64,000 nucleotides of DNA, from the NCBI GenBank assembly GCA_964242625.1, contig CAXTAO010000001.1, positions 186,001 to 250,000 on the forward strand. The letters run 5' to 3'. The DNA is from JASLDZ01 sp964242625 (lineage in GTDB: Bacteria; Pseudomonadota; Alphaproteobacteria; Caulobacterales; Caulobacteraceae). Position numbers and translations under genes: made by a program. Below, piece by piece: positions 8,719-16,757 of the stretch. Below the pieces are notes generated by a model, which searched no databases, was not told where the DNA came from, and saw only the letters and a list, made by a program, of their open reading frames with translations. Within the stretch, counting starts at the first letter, position 1, and each line of letters opens with the position of its first letter.

Positions 8719-8782
8719 AACCTCAACATTTTGTAAGCTTACACCTCTCGCGCGAGTGAGCAATCTCATTAACCTTGAGGTT
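8719..8782. repeat. Inverted repeat AACCTCAA / TTGAGGTT flanking the palindromes
   Basis: AACCTCAA at 8719-8726 is the exact reverse complement of TTGAGGTT at 8775-8782. The arms are 48 bases apart and enclose both the 12-bp and 10-bp palindromes. It could be paired operator half-sites or an extended RNA stem in the leader. Eight matching bases could also arise by chance in a region this size, but the nested symmetry is suggestive. Confidence 0.4.
8732..8743. promoter_or_regulatory. 12-bp perfect palindrome TGTAAGCTTACA, candidate operator
   Basis: TGTAAGCTTACA is a perfect inverted repeat in an AT-richer patch, about 135 bases before the PEPxxWA-CTERM start. Symmetric 12-mers of this kind are typical binding sites for dimeric helix-turn-helix regulators. 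A second palindrome (CTCGCGCGAG, 8747-8756) follows four bases later. The cognate regulator is unknown; the PAS-LuxR gene just downstream of the surface-protein gene is one candidate. Confidence 0.4.
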
Positions 8783-8876
8783 TCGAGGCTGCCGCGACGA
8801 GTGTCAGGCTCGTTTCGTTCCGCATCGCCCACCGTGATGCGGCGGATGCCGCCGGGGGGCGGCTGAGGGGTACATC

Positions 8877-9713
8877 ATGGGCAGGCTGATTGAGTGCGCA
8901 CTGGCGACGGCCGGTGTGCTGGCGGTGACGGGCGGGGCGGCGCACGCCTACACGAGCCTCCAGAGCGCCTCCGTGTCGCTGAACAACTACGCCTACGCGA
9001 GCAGCGGTACGAGTTCGCAAACATCCACGGGCAGCGACTACGGTTATCTATACAACACCTACTCGAGCGTCTCGGCCGAGGCTTACGCCAGCGCCACCGC
9101 GCGCAAGAACGGCTCGACCTACGCGACGGCGAGCTCGGACGAGAGCGGCTATCTCTCTCTGGGCAGCCCCAGCTCCGGCACGCTGCAACTGTCCGGTTCC
9201 TCGAACGCCTACGGCTACGCCTACGGAGGCAGCAGCTACGCCTACAACACGGGGTTGAGCGACACCTACTCATTTTACGTCAGCTCGTCGACATCGATGT
9301 CACTGTCGTTCTCTGACAGCCACTACAATTCAAACGGCGCCTTCCCCTATTACAACGGCGCGTATTTCAGCCTTGTGAACCAGTATACGGGCCAGACCTA
9401 CCTGTCCGATAATTCCGGCAATCAATCAGGATCGATCACCACCGGGCTGCTTGCCGGTTACTACACGTTGACCCTTCGAATGAACAGCTACACCTCCGAT
9501 CCGGATTACGTGTCGGAAAGCTACTATGGCTCGCAGTCGGCTAATCATTCCGACTACCTGTCCTTCAATATCTACGGCTCGCCGTACGGCTACGTGCGTG
9601 CGCCGGCCGCGCCCGAGCCTTCAGTGTGGGCGCTGATGATCGTCGGCATCGGGGTCGCGGGGTGCGCTTTGCGCGCACGTGCGGCCGCCCTGCGGCCGGC
9701 GATCGGGGCCTGA
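8877..9713 (+). CDS. PEPxxWA-CTERM sorting-domain surface protein, Ser/Tyr/Gly-rich
   Basis: A 278-residue exported protein. It begins with a signal peptide (AGVLAVTGGAAHA, cleavage near residue 24) and ends with the PEPxxWA-CTERM sorting signal: PEPSVWALM, a hydrophobic span (IVGIGVAGCALRA) and a basic tail. Such signals are processed at the membrane by an exosortase-type system in Gram-negative bacteria with envelope exopolysaccharide. The body is dominated by Ser, Tyr, Gly, Ala and Asn, with near-repeats such as NAYGYAYGGSSYAY and many YxxS units, resembling extracellular low-complexity structural proteins. ATG8877 has GAGGGG about seven bases upstream. Part of the coding region (about 9260-9600) is less GC-rich than neighbouring genes, which may mean recent acquisition or composition bias. 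Exact function unknown. Confidence 0.85.
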   Translation: MGRLIECALATAGVLAVTGGAAHAYTSLQSASVSLNNYAYASSGTSSQTSTGSDYGYLYNTYSSVSAEAYASATARKNGSTYATASSDESGYLSLGSPSSGTLQLSGSSNAYGYAYGGSSYAYNTGLSDTYSFYVSSSTSMSLSFSDSHYNSNGAFPYYNGAYFSLVNQYTGQTYLSDNSGNQSGSITTGLLAGYYTLTLRMNSYTSDPDYVSESYYGSQSANHSDYLSFNIYGSPYGYVRAPAAPEPSVWALMIVGIGVAGCALRARAAALRPAIGA

Positions 9714-9804
9714 CGCCAGGGATCGTGATCGCCCGTCGATCGCCGCCGATCCCGGCGGCGTAATCGGCGGGCGACCGGTCTCTAGAAGAAGGAAGGGGGG
9801 GTGA

Positions 9805-10443
9805 ATGCGGGCCGTCGGACGCCAGTATCACAACGAGCGCCCACGTGCGCCCGGCGTTCACAGGCCAACGCCGGGCGCGGAAGCACCCTCCGACGGCACG
9901 CCGCGCGCACATCTTGCCGAGGCGCTGATCGACAGCGACCCCGACGCGATCTTCGTGGTGACGGAGACCGGGCGCGTCTGCTTCGCCAACGCCGCCGCGC
10001 GGGCGCCGTCCGTTGGAGGCCCGCTCCGGGTGTTCGGTGATCGACTGGGCGCCAATGATCCCGGGGAGGATCAACTGTTGGGGCGAGCGCTCGCCGCCGC
10101 CCGAGCAGGGTGTGCATCGACACTGAGCCTCGCCGCGGAAGGCGGCGCCGCGCGCGTGGACGTGGCGCCGCTCGGCTCGGCGGCCCTGGCCGCGGTGCGC
10201 GTGATCGACCCCGCCGCTAGGCTCGAGCGCGCCCTGGCCGCCCTCACCATGCGTTGCGGGCTCACGCCTTCGGAGGCGTCGCTGGCGCGCGCCCTGGCGA
10301 AAGGCGTGCTCGCACCGGAGCACGCCCGGCGCCGTGGGGTGGCCATCTCGACCGTGCGCTCCCAGGCGCAGAACCTGCTGCGCAAGACGGGTGCGCGGAG
10401 CCAGGTCGAGTTCCTGGCCCAGCTTCGCTCCGAAGCGGCCTGA
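9805..10443 (+). CDS. PAS-like / LuxR-type helix-turn-helix transcriptional regulator
   Basis: A 212-residue regulator. Residues about 45-75 (LIDSDPDAIFVVTETGRVCFANAAA) look like the start of a PAS sensor fold. The C-terminal 60 residues are a LuxR/GerE HTH: LTPSEASLARALAKG, then GVAISTVRSQAQNLLRKTGA and SQVEFLAQL. There is no receiver domain, so input is probably a ligand or redox cue through the PAS-like part. ATG9805 follows an AGGGGGG ribosome site. It lies 91 bp after the PEPxxWA-CTERM gene in the same direction and may control it. An orphan regulator of this shape is common in Caulobacteraceae. Confidence 0.8.
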   Translation: MRAVGRQYHNERPRAPGVHRPTPGAEAPSDGTPRAHLAEALIDSDPDAIFVVTETGRVCFANAAARAPSVGGPLRVFGDRLGANDPGEDQLLGRALAAARAGCASTLSLAAEGGAARVDVAPLGSAALAAVRVIDPAARLERALAALTMRCGLTPSEASLARALAKGVLAPEHARRRGVAISTVRSQAQNLLRKTGARSQVEFLAQLRSEAA

Positions 10444-10446
10444 GGC

Positions 10447-12690
10447 TCAATCCGCAGCTTCGGCGGCGCGGTACTGGACCGCGCGCGCGACGGTCATGGC
10501 GCGGCGCAGCCCGCGGGAGAGCTCCTCGACGGAGTAGGGTTTGCGCAAGAGCTCGAAGCCGTGGCGCATGTCCTCGGCGAGCACGTGGGAGTAGCCGCTC
10601 GTCAGGAGCACGGGGAGGTCCGGCCAGCGGTCGCGCAGGCGACGCGCCAGCTCCACCCCGCCCATGCCCGGCATGACGACGTCGGTGAAGACCACGTCGA
10701 AGCTCTCGCGGCCCCGCGCCTCGATCAGCGCCAGCGCCTGGGAGGCGTCGGTGGCGGGGGTGGGCGTGTAGCCCAGGTCGGCGAGGAGCTGGGTGGCGAA
10801 CTCGCCCACCTCCAGGTTGTCCTCCACGATGAGCACGCGCCCCTTGCCGGGCCCGGCCGCGGCGCCTGAGAGCGCGGGCGCCTTCGGCTGCGGCGGGTCC
10901 GCCCTCGGCAGGTAAAGGGTGAACACCGCGCCGAGTCCTTCGTCGTTGCGCACATCGACCTCGCCGCCCGACTGCTTGGCGAAGCCGAACACCTGGGAAA
11001 GACCCAGCCCCGTGCCCTTGCCCACCTCCTTGGTGGTGAAGAAGGGTTCGAAGATGCGCTCCATCACCTCGGCCGGCACGCCGCCGCCCGTGTCGGCGAC
11101 CGAGACGGCCACGAATTCGCCAGACGCGCCCGCGTGGCCGCGCACGGCGGGCAGGGCATCGGCGAGCGCCACCGAGACCGCGAGCCTGCCCTCGCCGCGC
11201 ATGGCGTCGCGCGCGTTCACCACGAGATTGACCACCGCCGTCTCGAACTGGCCGATGTCGGCCTCGACGAAAGCGGGCGGACCCTCGGGCGCTAGCTCCA
11301 ACACGACCCGCGCGCCCAGGAGCGAACGCAGCATCTCCGCGACGCCTGCGAGCCGCGCGCGCGCGTCGAACACCTCGGGCTTGAGCGCCTGGCGGCGCGA
11401 GAAGGCGAGGAGCTGGCTCGTCAGCTTGGCCGCGCGGTCGGCGGTGGAGGCGATCGCGTCGACGTAGCGGCGGCGGCGCTCCTCGGGGAGGTCGCGGGTG
11501 CGCAGGAGGTCGGCGGAGTTGCGGATCACGGTCAGGAGGTTGTTGAAGTCGTGGGCCACTCCGCCCGTCAGCTGGCCGATGGCCTCCATCTTCTGCGACT
11601 GGCGCAGCTTCTCCTCGGCGGCGATCAGGTCGCGCGAGCGCAGGGCCACGCGATCCTCAAGCGTCGCGTTCAGCTCCTTCAGCTCGCCCTCCGCGCGGGC
11701 GCGCTCCATGGCCAGGCGCGTGCGGTCGGCGATCTCGCGCAGGAAGGCGATCTCGTCGCGCGTCCAGGCGCGGGGCTCGCGGCTTTGCGCCACCACGAGC
11801 GCCACGGTGCGGCCGTTCTCCGAGACGGGCAGGTTGACCAGCGCGCCCACCTCCACCGCGGCCATGGCGTCGGCGAAGGGGGCGGTGCGCGTATCCTCGG
11901 CGACGTCGTTAATCACCACGTCGCGCCCGAGCTTCAGGTCGTCGATGAAGGAGCCGAAGTCGCGGAACCGCAGCGAGCGGGGCAGGGCCGCTATGCCCGG
12001 CGCCAGCCACATGTCGCTCAACTCGACCGTCTCGCGATCGGGATCCACAACGCCGTAGCCCGCGCGGCTGGCCCCCAGCGTGCGCCCGATCGTCTCGGCG
12101 GAGATCGCGGCCAGGGCGACGGGGTCGTGCAGCGTGCGCTGGCGGTCGCCGAGCTCGACCAGGGCGTCCTGGCGGCGATCGTGCCCGCGTCTCTGAGCCG
12201 CCGCGCCCAAGAGCTCGAGGTGCGCGGACGCGGTGCGCGCCAGGGCGGTCAGCGCGGTCGCCTGCGCGGGGGAGAGGCCGCCGGGCCGTGGCTCGGTGTC
12301 GATCGCGCACAGCGATCCGAGCCGCACGCCGGCCCGCGTGATCAGCGGCGCGCCCGCGTAGAAGCGCGCGCCCACGGGGCCCGTCACCACCGCCATGTCA
12401 GACGTGCGCGGGTCCGTGCGGAGATCGGGGATGGTGAAGAGCGCGTCGCCGCGCATCGCCAGCGCGCAGACAGAGGTGTCCAGCGGCGTCTCGTGAAGAT
12501 CCAGCCCGTCGCGAGCCTTGAACCATTGCCGATGATCGTCGACGAGCGAGACCAGCGCCACGGGCGTCTCGCAGATCGCGCGCACGGCGACCACGAGGTC
12601 GTCGAGCGCCGGATCGGAAGGGGTGTCCAGCACCTGCAGGGCGCGAAGGGCGGCCAGGCGCTCCTTCTCCGACGGGTCGGCCGTACTCAT
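10447..12690 (-). CDS. GAF-domain hybrid histidine kinase with receiver domain
   Basis: A 747-residue soluble hybrid kinase. Order: GAF 1 (about 20-160, with ICETPVALVSLVD and QWFKARDGLD), GAF 2 (about 175-330), a short coiled coil, a HisKA domain with phospho-accepting His near 380 in GGVAHDFNNLLTVI, a HATPase domain (VNLVVNARDAM, DTGGGVP, FFTTKEVGKGTGLGLS), then a receiver domain with VLIVEDN and the phospho-Asp near 668 in VFTDVVMPGMGG. The AHDFNN box places it in the HisKA subfamily often paired with GAF or PAS sensors. No membrane span is seen, so it senses a cytoplasmic signal. The phosphotransfer partner is not adjacent. Convergent with the PAS-LuxR gene, with only three bases between them. 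Confidence 0.9.
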   Translation of the reverse strand: MSTADPSEKERLAALRALQVLDTPSDPALDDLVVAVRAICETPVALVSLVDDHRQWFKARDGLDLHETPLDTSVCALAMRGDALFTIPDLRTDPRTSDMAVVTGPVGARFYAGAPLITRAGVRLGSLCAIDTEPRPGGLSPAQATALTALARTASAHLELLGAAAQRRGHDRRQDALVELGDRQRTLHDPVALAAISAETIGRTLGASRAGYGVVDPDRETVELSDMWLAPGIAALPRSLRFRDFGSFIDDLKLGRDVVINDVAEDTRTAPFADAMAAVEVGALVNLPVSENGRTVALVVAQSREPRAWTRDEIAFLREIADRTRLAMERARAEGELKELNATLEDRVALRSRDLIAAEEKLRQSQKMEAIGQLTGGVAHDFNNLLTVIRNSADLLRTRDLPEERRRRYVDAIASTADRAAKLTSQLLAFSRRQALKPEVFDARARLAGVAEMLRSLLGARVVLELAPEGPPAFVEADIGQFETAVVNLVVNARDAMRGEGRLAVSVALADALPAVRGHAGASGEFVAVSVADTGGGVPAEVMERIFEPFFTTKEVGKGTGLGLSQVFGFAKQSGGEVDVRNDEGLGAVFTLYLPRADPPQPKAPALSGAAAGPGKGRVLIVEDNLEVGEFATQLLADLGYTPTPATDASQALALIEARGRESFDVVFTDVVMPGMGGVELARRLRDRWPDLPVLLTSGYSHVLAEDMRHGFELLRKPYSVEELSRGLRRAMTVARAVQYRAAEAAD

Positions 12691-12786
12691 GCGCGGGGCT
12701 TACAGCATCATGCGTCCCGTAGCGAAGCGGCGTGGCCGCGCACGAGCGTTGACGCCGCCGGCCGGGCGCGGGACGACGGCGAGGCC

Positions 12787-13857
12787 GTGATCACCTTCGT
12801 CGACGATCTTCCGCCCGGCGCGGACCCGCCCGCCGACACGGTGATCGACGTGCGCTCCCCTGCGGAGTTCGCGGAGGACCACGCGCCGGGGGCGGTCAAC
12901 CTGCCGGTGCTGAGCGACGCGGAGCGCGCGCTCGTGGGTCGGGTGTATGTGCAGGAGGATAAGTTCCGAGCGCGCCGGCTGGGCGCCGCGCTCGTGGCGC
13001 GCAACGTCGCCGGCCATCTGGAGGGCGCGCTCGCTGATCGGCCGGGTGGCTGGCGCCCTCTGCTCTACTGCTGGCGCGGCGGGCAGAGGTCGGGCGCCAT
13101 GGCGACGGTTCTGGACCAGGTCGGCTGGCGTGTGGCGCTCCTGCGTGGCGGCTATCGCAGCTATCGACGCGGTGTGGTGGCGCGGCTCTACGCCGCCGGA
13201 GAGGGCGCGCGCTGGCGCTTCATACTGCTGGACGGCGGCACGGGATCGGGCAAGACCGCGCTCCTGGCCGAGCTTGCCCGGCGCGGCGTGCAGGTCCTCG
13301 ATCTGGAAGCGCTGGCCGAGCACCGGGGCTCGCTCCTGGGCGCCGTGCCCGGTCGGCCCCAGCCGCCGCAGAAGCTGTGGGAGAGCCGCCTCGCCGCCGC
13401 CCTCGCGCGTCTCGATCCGGCGCGGCCGGTGGTGGTGGAGGCCGAGTCCAGCAAGGTGGGCGACCGGCTCGTCCCACCCGCGGTGTGGGACGCTATGCAG
13501 GCGGCGCCGCGGCTTGAGCTCGTCGTCTCGCCGGAAGCGCGCGCGCGCCACCTCGCCCAGGCCTATGCCGACACAGCGGCCGATCGCGCGGCCTTCGCCG
13601 CCCTCCTCGGCCGCCTGCCGCGCCACATCGGCCGTGCCGAGGTCGACGGCTGGCGCGCGCTCCTGGCGGAAGGCAGGCTGGAGGCGCTCGCGGCGGAACT
13701 GATCGCGCGTCACTACGACCCCGCCTACGCCCGGTCCGCTGGATCCTCCGCGTCGCCGGCGTTTGGTCGCGTCGCCATGGCGGAGGTGACCGAGCCTGAG
13801 ATCGCGCGTGCGGCCTGCGAGGTGATCGCGCGCATCGCCGCTCCGCAGCCCTCGTGA
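12787..13857 (+). CDS. mnmH: tRNA 2-selenouridine synthase MnmH (SelU/YbbB)
   Basis: Replaces sulfur by selenium in (methylaminomethyl)-2-thiouridine at the tRNA wobble base, using selenophosphate from SelD. At 356 residues it has the expected two parts: an N-terminal rhodanese domain (TVIDVRSPAEFAEDHAPGA) with the catalytic Cys in LLYCWRGGQRSG near residue 97, and a C-terminal P-loop domain (LLDGGTGSGKTALL near 151). Further MnmH signatures are GGYRSYRR, LDLEALAEHRGSLLG and VVEAESSKVGDRLVP. GTG12787 is the only suitable start near the conserved N-terminus. Its TGA overlaps the glnE GTG (GTGA), so the two are co-translated. It fits the selenocysteine formate dehydrogenase at the left edge: the cell evidently makes selenophosphate. 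Confidence 0.93.
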   Translation: MITFVDDLPPGADPPADTVIDVRSPAEFAEDHAPGAVNLPVLSDAERALVGRVYVQEDKFRARRLGAALVARNVAGHLEGALADRPGGWRPLLYCWRGGQRSGAMATVLDQVGWRVALLRGGYRSYRRGVVARLYAAGEGARWRFILLDGGTGSGKTALLAELARRGVQVLDLEALAEHRGSLLGAVPGRPQPPQKLWESRLAAALARLDPARPVVVEAESSKVGDRLVPPAVWDAMQAAPRLELVVSPEARARHLAQAYADTAADRAAFAALLGRLPRHIGRAEVDGWRALLAEGRLEALAAELIARHYDPAYARSAGSSASPAFGRVAMAEVTEPEIARAACEVIARIAAPQPS

Positions 13858-16757
13858 CTTTCGGGGTCGCCCTCGGCGGGCTCCTGCGCCCGTGCGGCCC
13901 GATCGTGGACGCGGCGGCGGCGGAGCGTACTCGGGCGGCCCTGGCCGAGGCGCCGGGCGTGGCCGCCTGGCTGGACGGCGCCTGGCCTGCGCTCGCGCCC
14001 GTCGCGGCGGCGTCCCCCTACCTCGCAGGGCTGATGACGCGCGACCCGGAGCGGCTGCGCCGCGTGTTGGATGCGCCGGCCGAGGTCCGGCTCGCCGCCG
14101 TGGTGGACGATGCGTCCGGCGCGGCAAGCGCGGGCGCGGCGGGCGGCTCCGCCTTGCGACGCGTCAAGGCGGAGGCGCACCTGTTGATCGCGCTGGCCGA
14201 CCTCGGCGGGGTATGGGACCTCGACGCCGTGACCGGCGCGCTCACCCGGCTGGCCGACGCGGCGACCGCCTCGGCCACGGCGCTGGCGGCGGCCGAGGCG
14301 AAGCTTTGCGCGGCGGAGACGCCCGGGGAGGAGGGGCCCGCGCCAGGCCTGTTCGTGCTGGCGCTCGGCAAGCACGGCGGCGGCGAGCTCAACTACTCGT
14401 CCGACATCGACCTCGCCGTCTTCTACGACCCCGCCCGGGTCGCCCGGGCGAGCGGCGCCGAGCCCGCGCGCGCCACCCTGCGCTTCACCCAGGCGCTGTC
14501 GCGCCTCCTCGGCGAGCGGACGGCGGAGGGCTACGTGTTCCGCACCGACCTGCGGCTGCGGCCGGACCCGAGCTCCACGCCCGCCGCCGTGCCGGTCGAT
14601 TACGCGCTCGGCTATTACGAGAGCGTCGGCCAGAACTGGGAGCGCGCGGCGCTGATCAAGGCGCGGCCCGTGGCGGGCGATCTCTCGCGGGCGCGCGCCT
14701 TCCTCCAGCAGGTGCAGCCGTTCATCTGGCGGCGCTCGCTCGACTACGCCGCCATCGACGACATCGGCTCCATACTCCGCCAGATCCGATCGCGGCCGGG
14801 CGCCGACCTCGGCGCGGCTGCGGGCGCGGACCTGAAGCTCGGGGCGGGCGGCATCCGCGAGATCGAGTTCTTCGTCCAGACCCAGCAGTTGATCCTGGGC
14901 GGGCGACACCCCGGCCTGCGCACGCCGGCGACGCGCGACGCCCTGCGCGCGCTGGAGGCGGCGGGCCACGTCTCCCCCGACGACCGGGCCGCTCTGGATG
15001 CGGCGCTCGTGCGGCTGCGGGGCTGGGAGCACCGCGTGCAGATGGTGGGCGACGAGCAGACCCACCGCCTGCCGGAGGCCCCGGACGCGCGCCGACGCGT
15101 GGCGTCGCTGTCGGGCTTCGCCGATCTCGCGGGCCTCGACGCCGAGGTGGAGGCCGTGCGCCGGGACGTCGCTCGACGGTGCGGCGGGTTGTTCGCCGAC
15201 GCCGAACCGCTGTCCTCCCCGCTCGGCCCGCTCGTCTTCACCGGCGTGGACGACGACCCGGAGACGCTGCGCACGTTGCAGGCGCTGGGTTTCACCGAGC
15301 CGGTTCGGGTCGCCGCCGCCGTGCGCGGCTGGCACCACGGCCGGATCAGCGCCACGCGCACCGCGCGCGGCCGCGAGCTCTTCACGCGGGTCGCGCCTCG
15401 CCTTGTCGCCGCGTGCGCGGCGACGGGCGCGCCGGACGCGGCCTTCGCCCGCTTCGCCGAGTTCTTCGAGGGGCTGGCGTCGGGCGTGCAGGTGCAGTCG
15501 CTGTTCCTGGGGCAGCCCGCCTTGTTCGAGCTCGTGGTGCGCGTCCTGGGCCTGTCGCCAAGACTGGCGGCGGTGCTCGCGCGCCGCCCCGCCGCGATCG
15601 ACGCCCTGCTCGACGCGGACTTCTTCGCTCCGCTGGACATCCACGCGTCCGCCGGCGCCCTGACCGAGGCGGTCGCGGGCGCCGCGTTCGAGTCCGCCAT
15701 GGACGGGGTGCGCCGGCTGCACCGGGATACGGCCTTCCGCATAGGCGTCCAGGCGCTGACAGGGGCCGCGGACGCCCCCGCCGCAGGCCGCGCCTTCGCC
15801 GATCTCGCGGACGCCTGTGTCCGTGCGCTCGCGCTCAAGGCGCTGGCGGAGGTGGAGCGCGTGGCCGGGGCCCTGCCGGGCGAGGTGGCGGTGGTGGCGC
15901 TCGGCAAGTTCGGCGGCCGCGAGATGACCGCAAGCTCCGACCTCGACCTGATGACGCTGCACCACGCCGCTCCGGACGCGCGCTCCCAGCTGAAGGGTTG
16001 GGCGGCGGAGACGGTCTATGCGCGTTTCACCCAGCGCCTCGTCACCGCCCTTTCCGCGCCGACAGGGGAGGGCGGCCTCTACGCCGTGGACCTGCGGCTG
16101 CGGCCCACAGGGACGGCCGGTCCGGTGGCGGTCTCGCTGGAGGCGTTCCGCCGCTACCACGCCGAGGAGGCGCAGACCTGGGAGGCGCTGGCGCTGACCC
16201 GCGCGCGCGTCGTCTGGGCCTCGTCGCCCGAGATGGCGGCGGCGGCCGCGCGCGCGATCGACTCCGCCCTGCGACGGCCGCACGACCCCGTCGGGCTTGC
16301 CCGCGACGTAGGTGAGATGCGCGAGCTGATGCGCCGGGAGCGCCCGGCCCGCGGCCTCTGGGACTTGAAGCTCGCGCCGGGAGGGCTCGTGGATGTGGAG
16401 TTCGCCGCCCAGCACCTTCAGCTGCGCGGGGCGGCTCGGGGCGGTCCGTTGGCGGCGAACACGGGCGAGGCGCTGTCCGCCCTCCGCCAAGCCGGCGCGG
16501 CCGAGGCTCTGGTCGTCGAGGATCTTCAGCACGCCTGGTCGCTGCAGAGCGCGCTTCAGCAGGTGCTGCGGCTCGCGACCGACGCCGCCGCGCCCGATCC
16601 CGGCCGCGAGCCCGCCGGCCTGCGCGATCTCCTGGCGCGCGCGGGCGGCGTCCGTGATCTCGCGGCCCTGAAGACGACGCTGATGGAGGCGCAGGCCGCG
16701 GCCCACGCCGCCTACGCGGGGCTGCTCGCGCCCGCGCCCACGGGACCGCCGCCGTAA
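13854..16757 (+). CDS. glnE: Bifunctional glutamine synthetase adenylyltransferase/deadenylase
   Basis: Adds or removes AMP on glutamine synthetase in response to PII and glutamine, tuning nitrogen assimilation. At 967 residues it matches the family length (about 950). It shows the two nucleotidyltransferase halves: LGKHGGGELNYSSDIDL near residues 170-187 (N-terminal, deadenylase) and LGKFGGREMTASSDLDL near 682-699 (C-terminal, adenylylase), each followed by an RTDLRLRPD- or VDLRLRPTG-type segment. The GTG start overlaps the mnmH stop by four bases. Its last 46 bases overlap the convergent FAD monooxygenase gene. Confidence 0.95.
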   Translation: MTFGVALGGLLRPCGPIVDAAAAERTRAALAEAPGVAAWLDGAWPALAPVAAASPYLAGLMTRDPERLRRVLDAPAEVRLAAVVDDASGAASAGAAGGSALRRVKAEAHLLIALADLGGVWDLDAVTGALTRLADAATASATALAAAEAKLCAAETPGEEGPAPGLFVLALGKHGGGELNYSSDIDLAVFYDPARVARASGAEPARATLRFTQALSRLLGERTAEGYVFRTDLRLRPDPSSTPAAVPVDYALGYYESVGQNWERAALIKARPVAGDLSRARAFLQQVQPFIWRRSLDYAAIDDIGSILRQIRSRPGADLGAAAGADLKLGAGGIREIEFFVQTQQLILGGRHPGLRTPATRDALRALEAAGHVSPDDRAALDAALVRLRGWEHRVQMVGDEQTHRLPEAPDARRRVASLSGFADLAGLDAEVEAVRRDVARRCGGLFADAEPLSSPLGPLVFTGVDDDPETLRTLQALGFTEPVRVAAAVRGWHHGRISATRTARGRELFTRVAPRLVAACAATGAPDAAFARFAEFFEGLASGVQVQSLFLGQPALFELVVRVLGLSPRLAAVLARRPAAIDALLDADFFAPLDIHASAGALTEAVAGAAFESAMDGVRRLHRDTAFRIGVQALTGAADAPAAGRAFADLADACVRALALKALAEVERVAGALPGEVAVVALGKFGGREMTASSDLDLMTLHHAAPDARSQLKGWAAETVYARFTQRLVTALSAPTGEGGLYAVDLRLRPTGTAGPVAVSLEAFRRYHAEEAQTWEALALTRARVVWASSPEMAAAAARAIDSALRRPHDPVGLARDVGEMRELMRRERPARGLWDLKLAPGGLVDVEFAAQHLQLRGAARGGPLAANTGEALSALRQAGAAEALVVEDLQHAWSLQSALQQVLRLATDAAAPDPGREPAGLRDLLARAGGVRDLAALKTTLMEAQAAAHAAYAGLLAPAPTGPPP

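Larger units (their letters stand above)
8473..8876. other. 404-bp intergenic region between lysC and the PEPxxWA-CTERM gene
   Basis: No convincing gene on either strand. The first half holds a GC hairpin (GGCGGG 8519-8524 with CCCGCC 8530-8535, loop CGACA) without a T-run, so it is at most a weak terminator for lysC. The second half, 8710-8790, is visibly more AT-rich than its surroundings and contains a 12-bp palindrome, a 10-bp palindrome CTCGCGCGAG (8747-8756), a flanking inverted repeat and a TTAACC (8769-8774). This is probably the control region of the downstream gene. No clear -35/-10 pair could be fixed. Confidence 0.6.

Noticed and set aside
8548..8866. Short open frames on both strands in the lysC downstream gap
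   Set aside because: No ribosome site, no motif and compositions typical of random high-GC frames.
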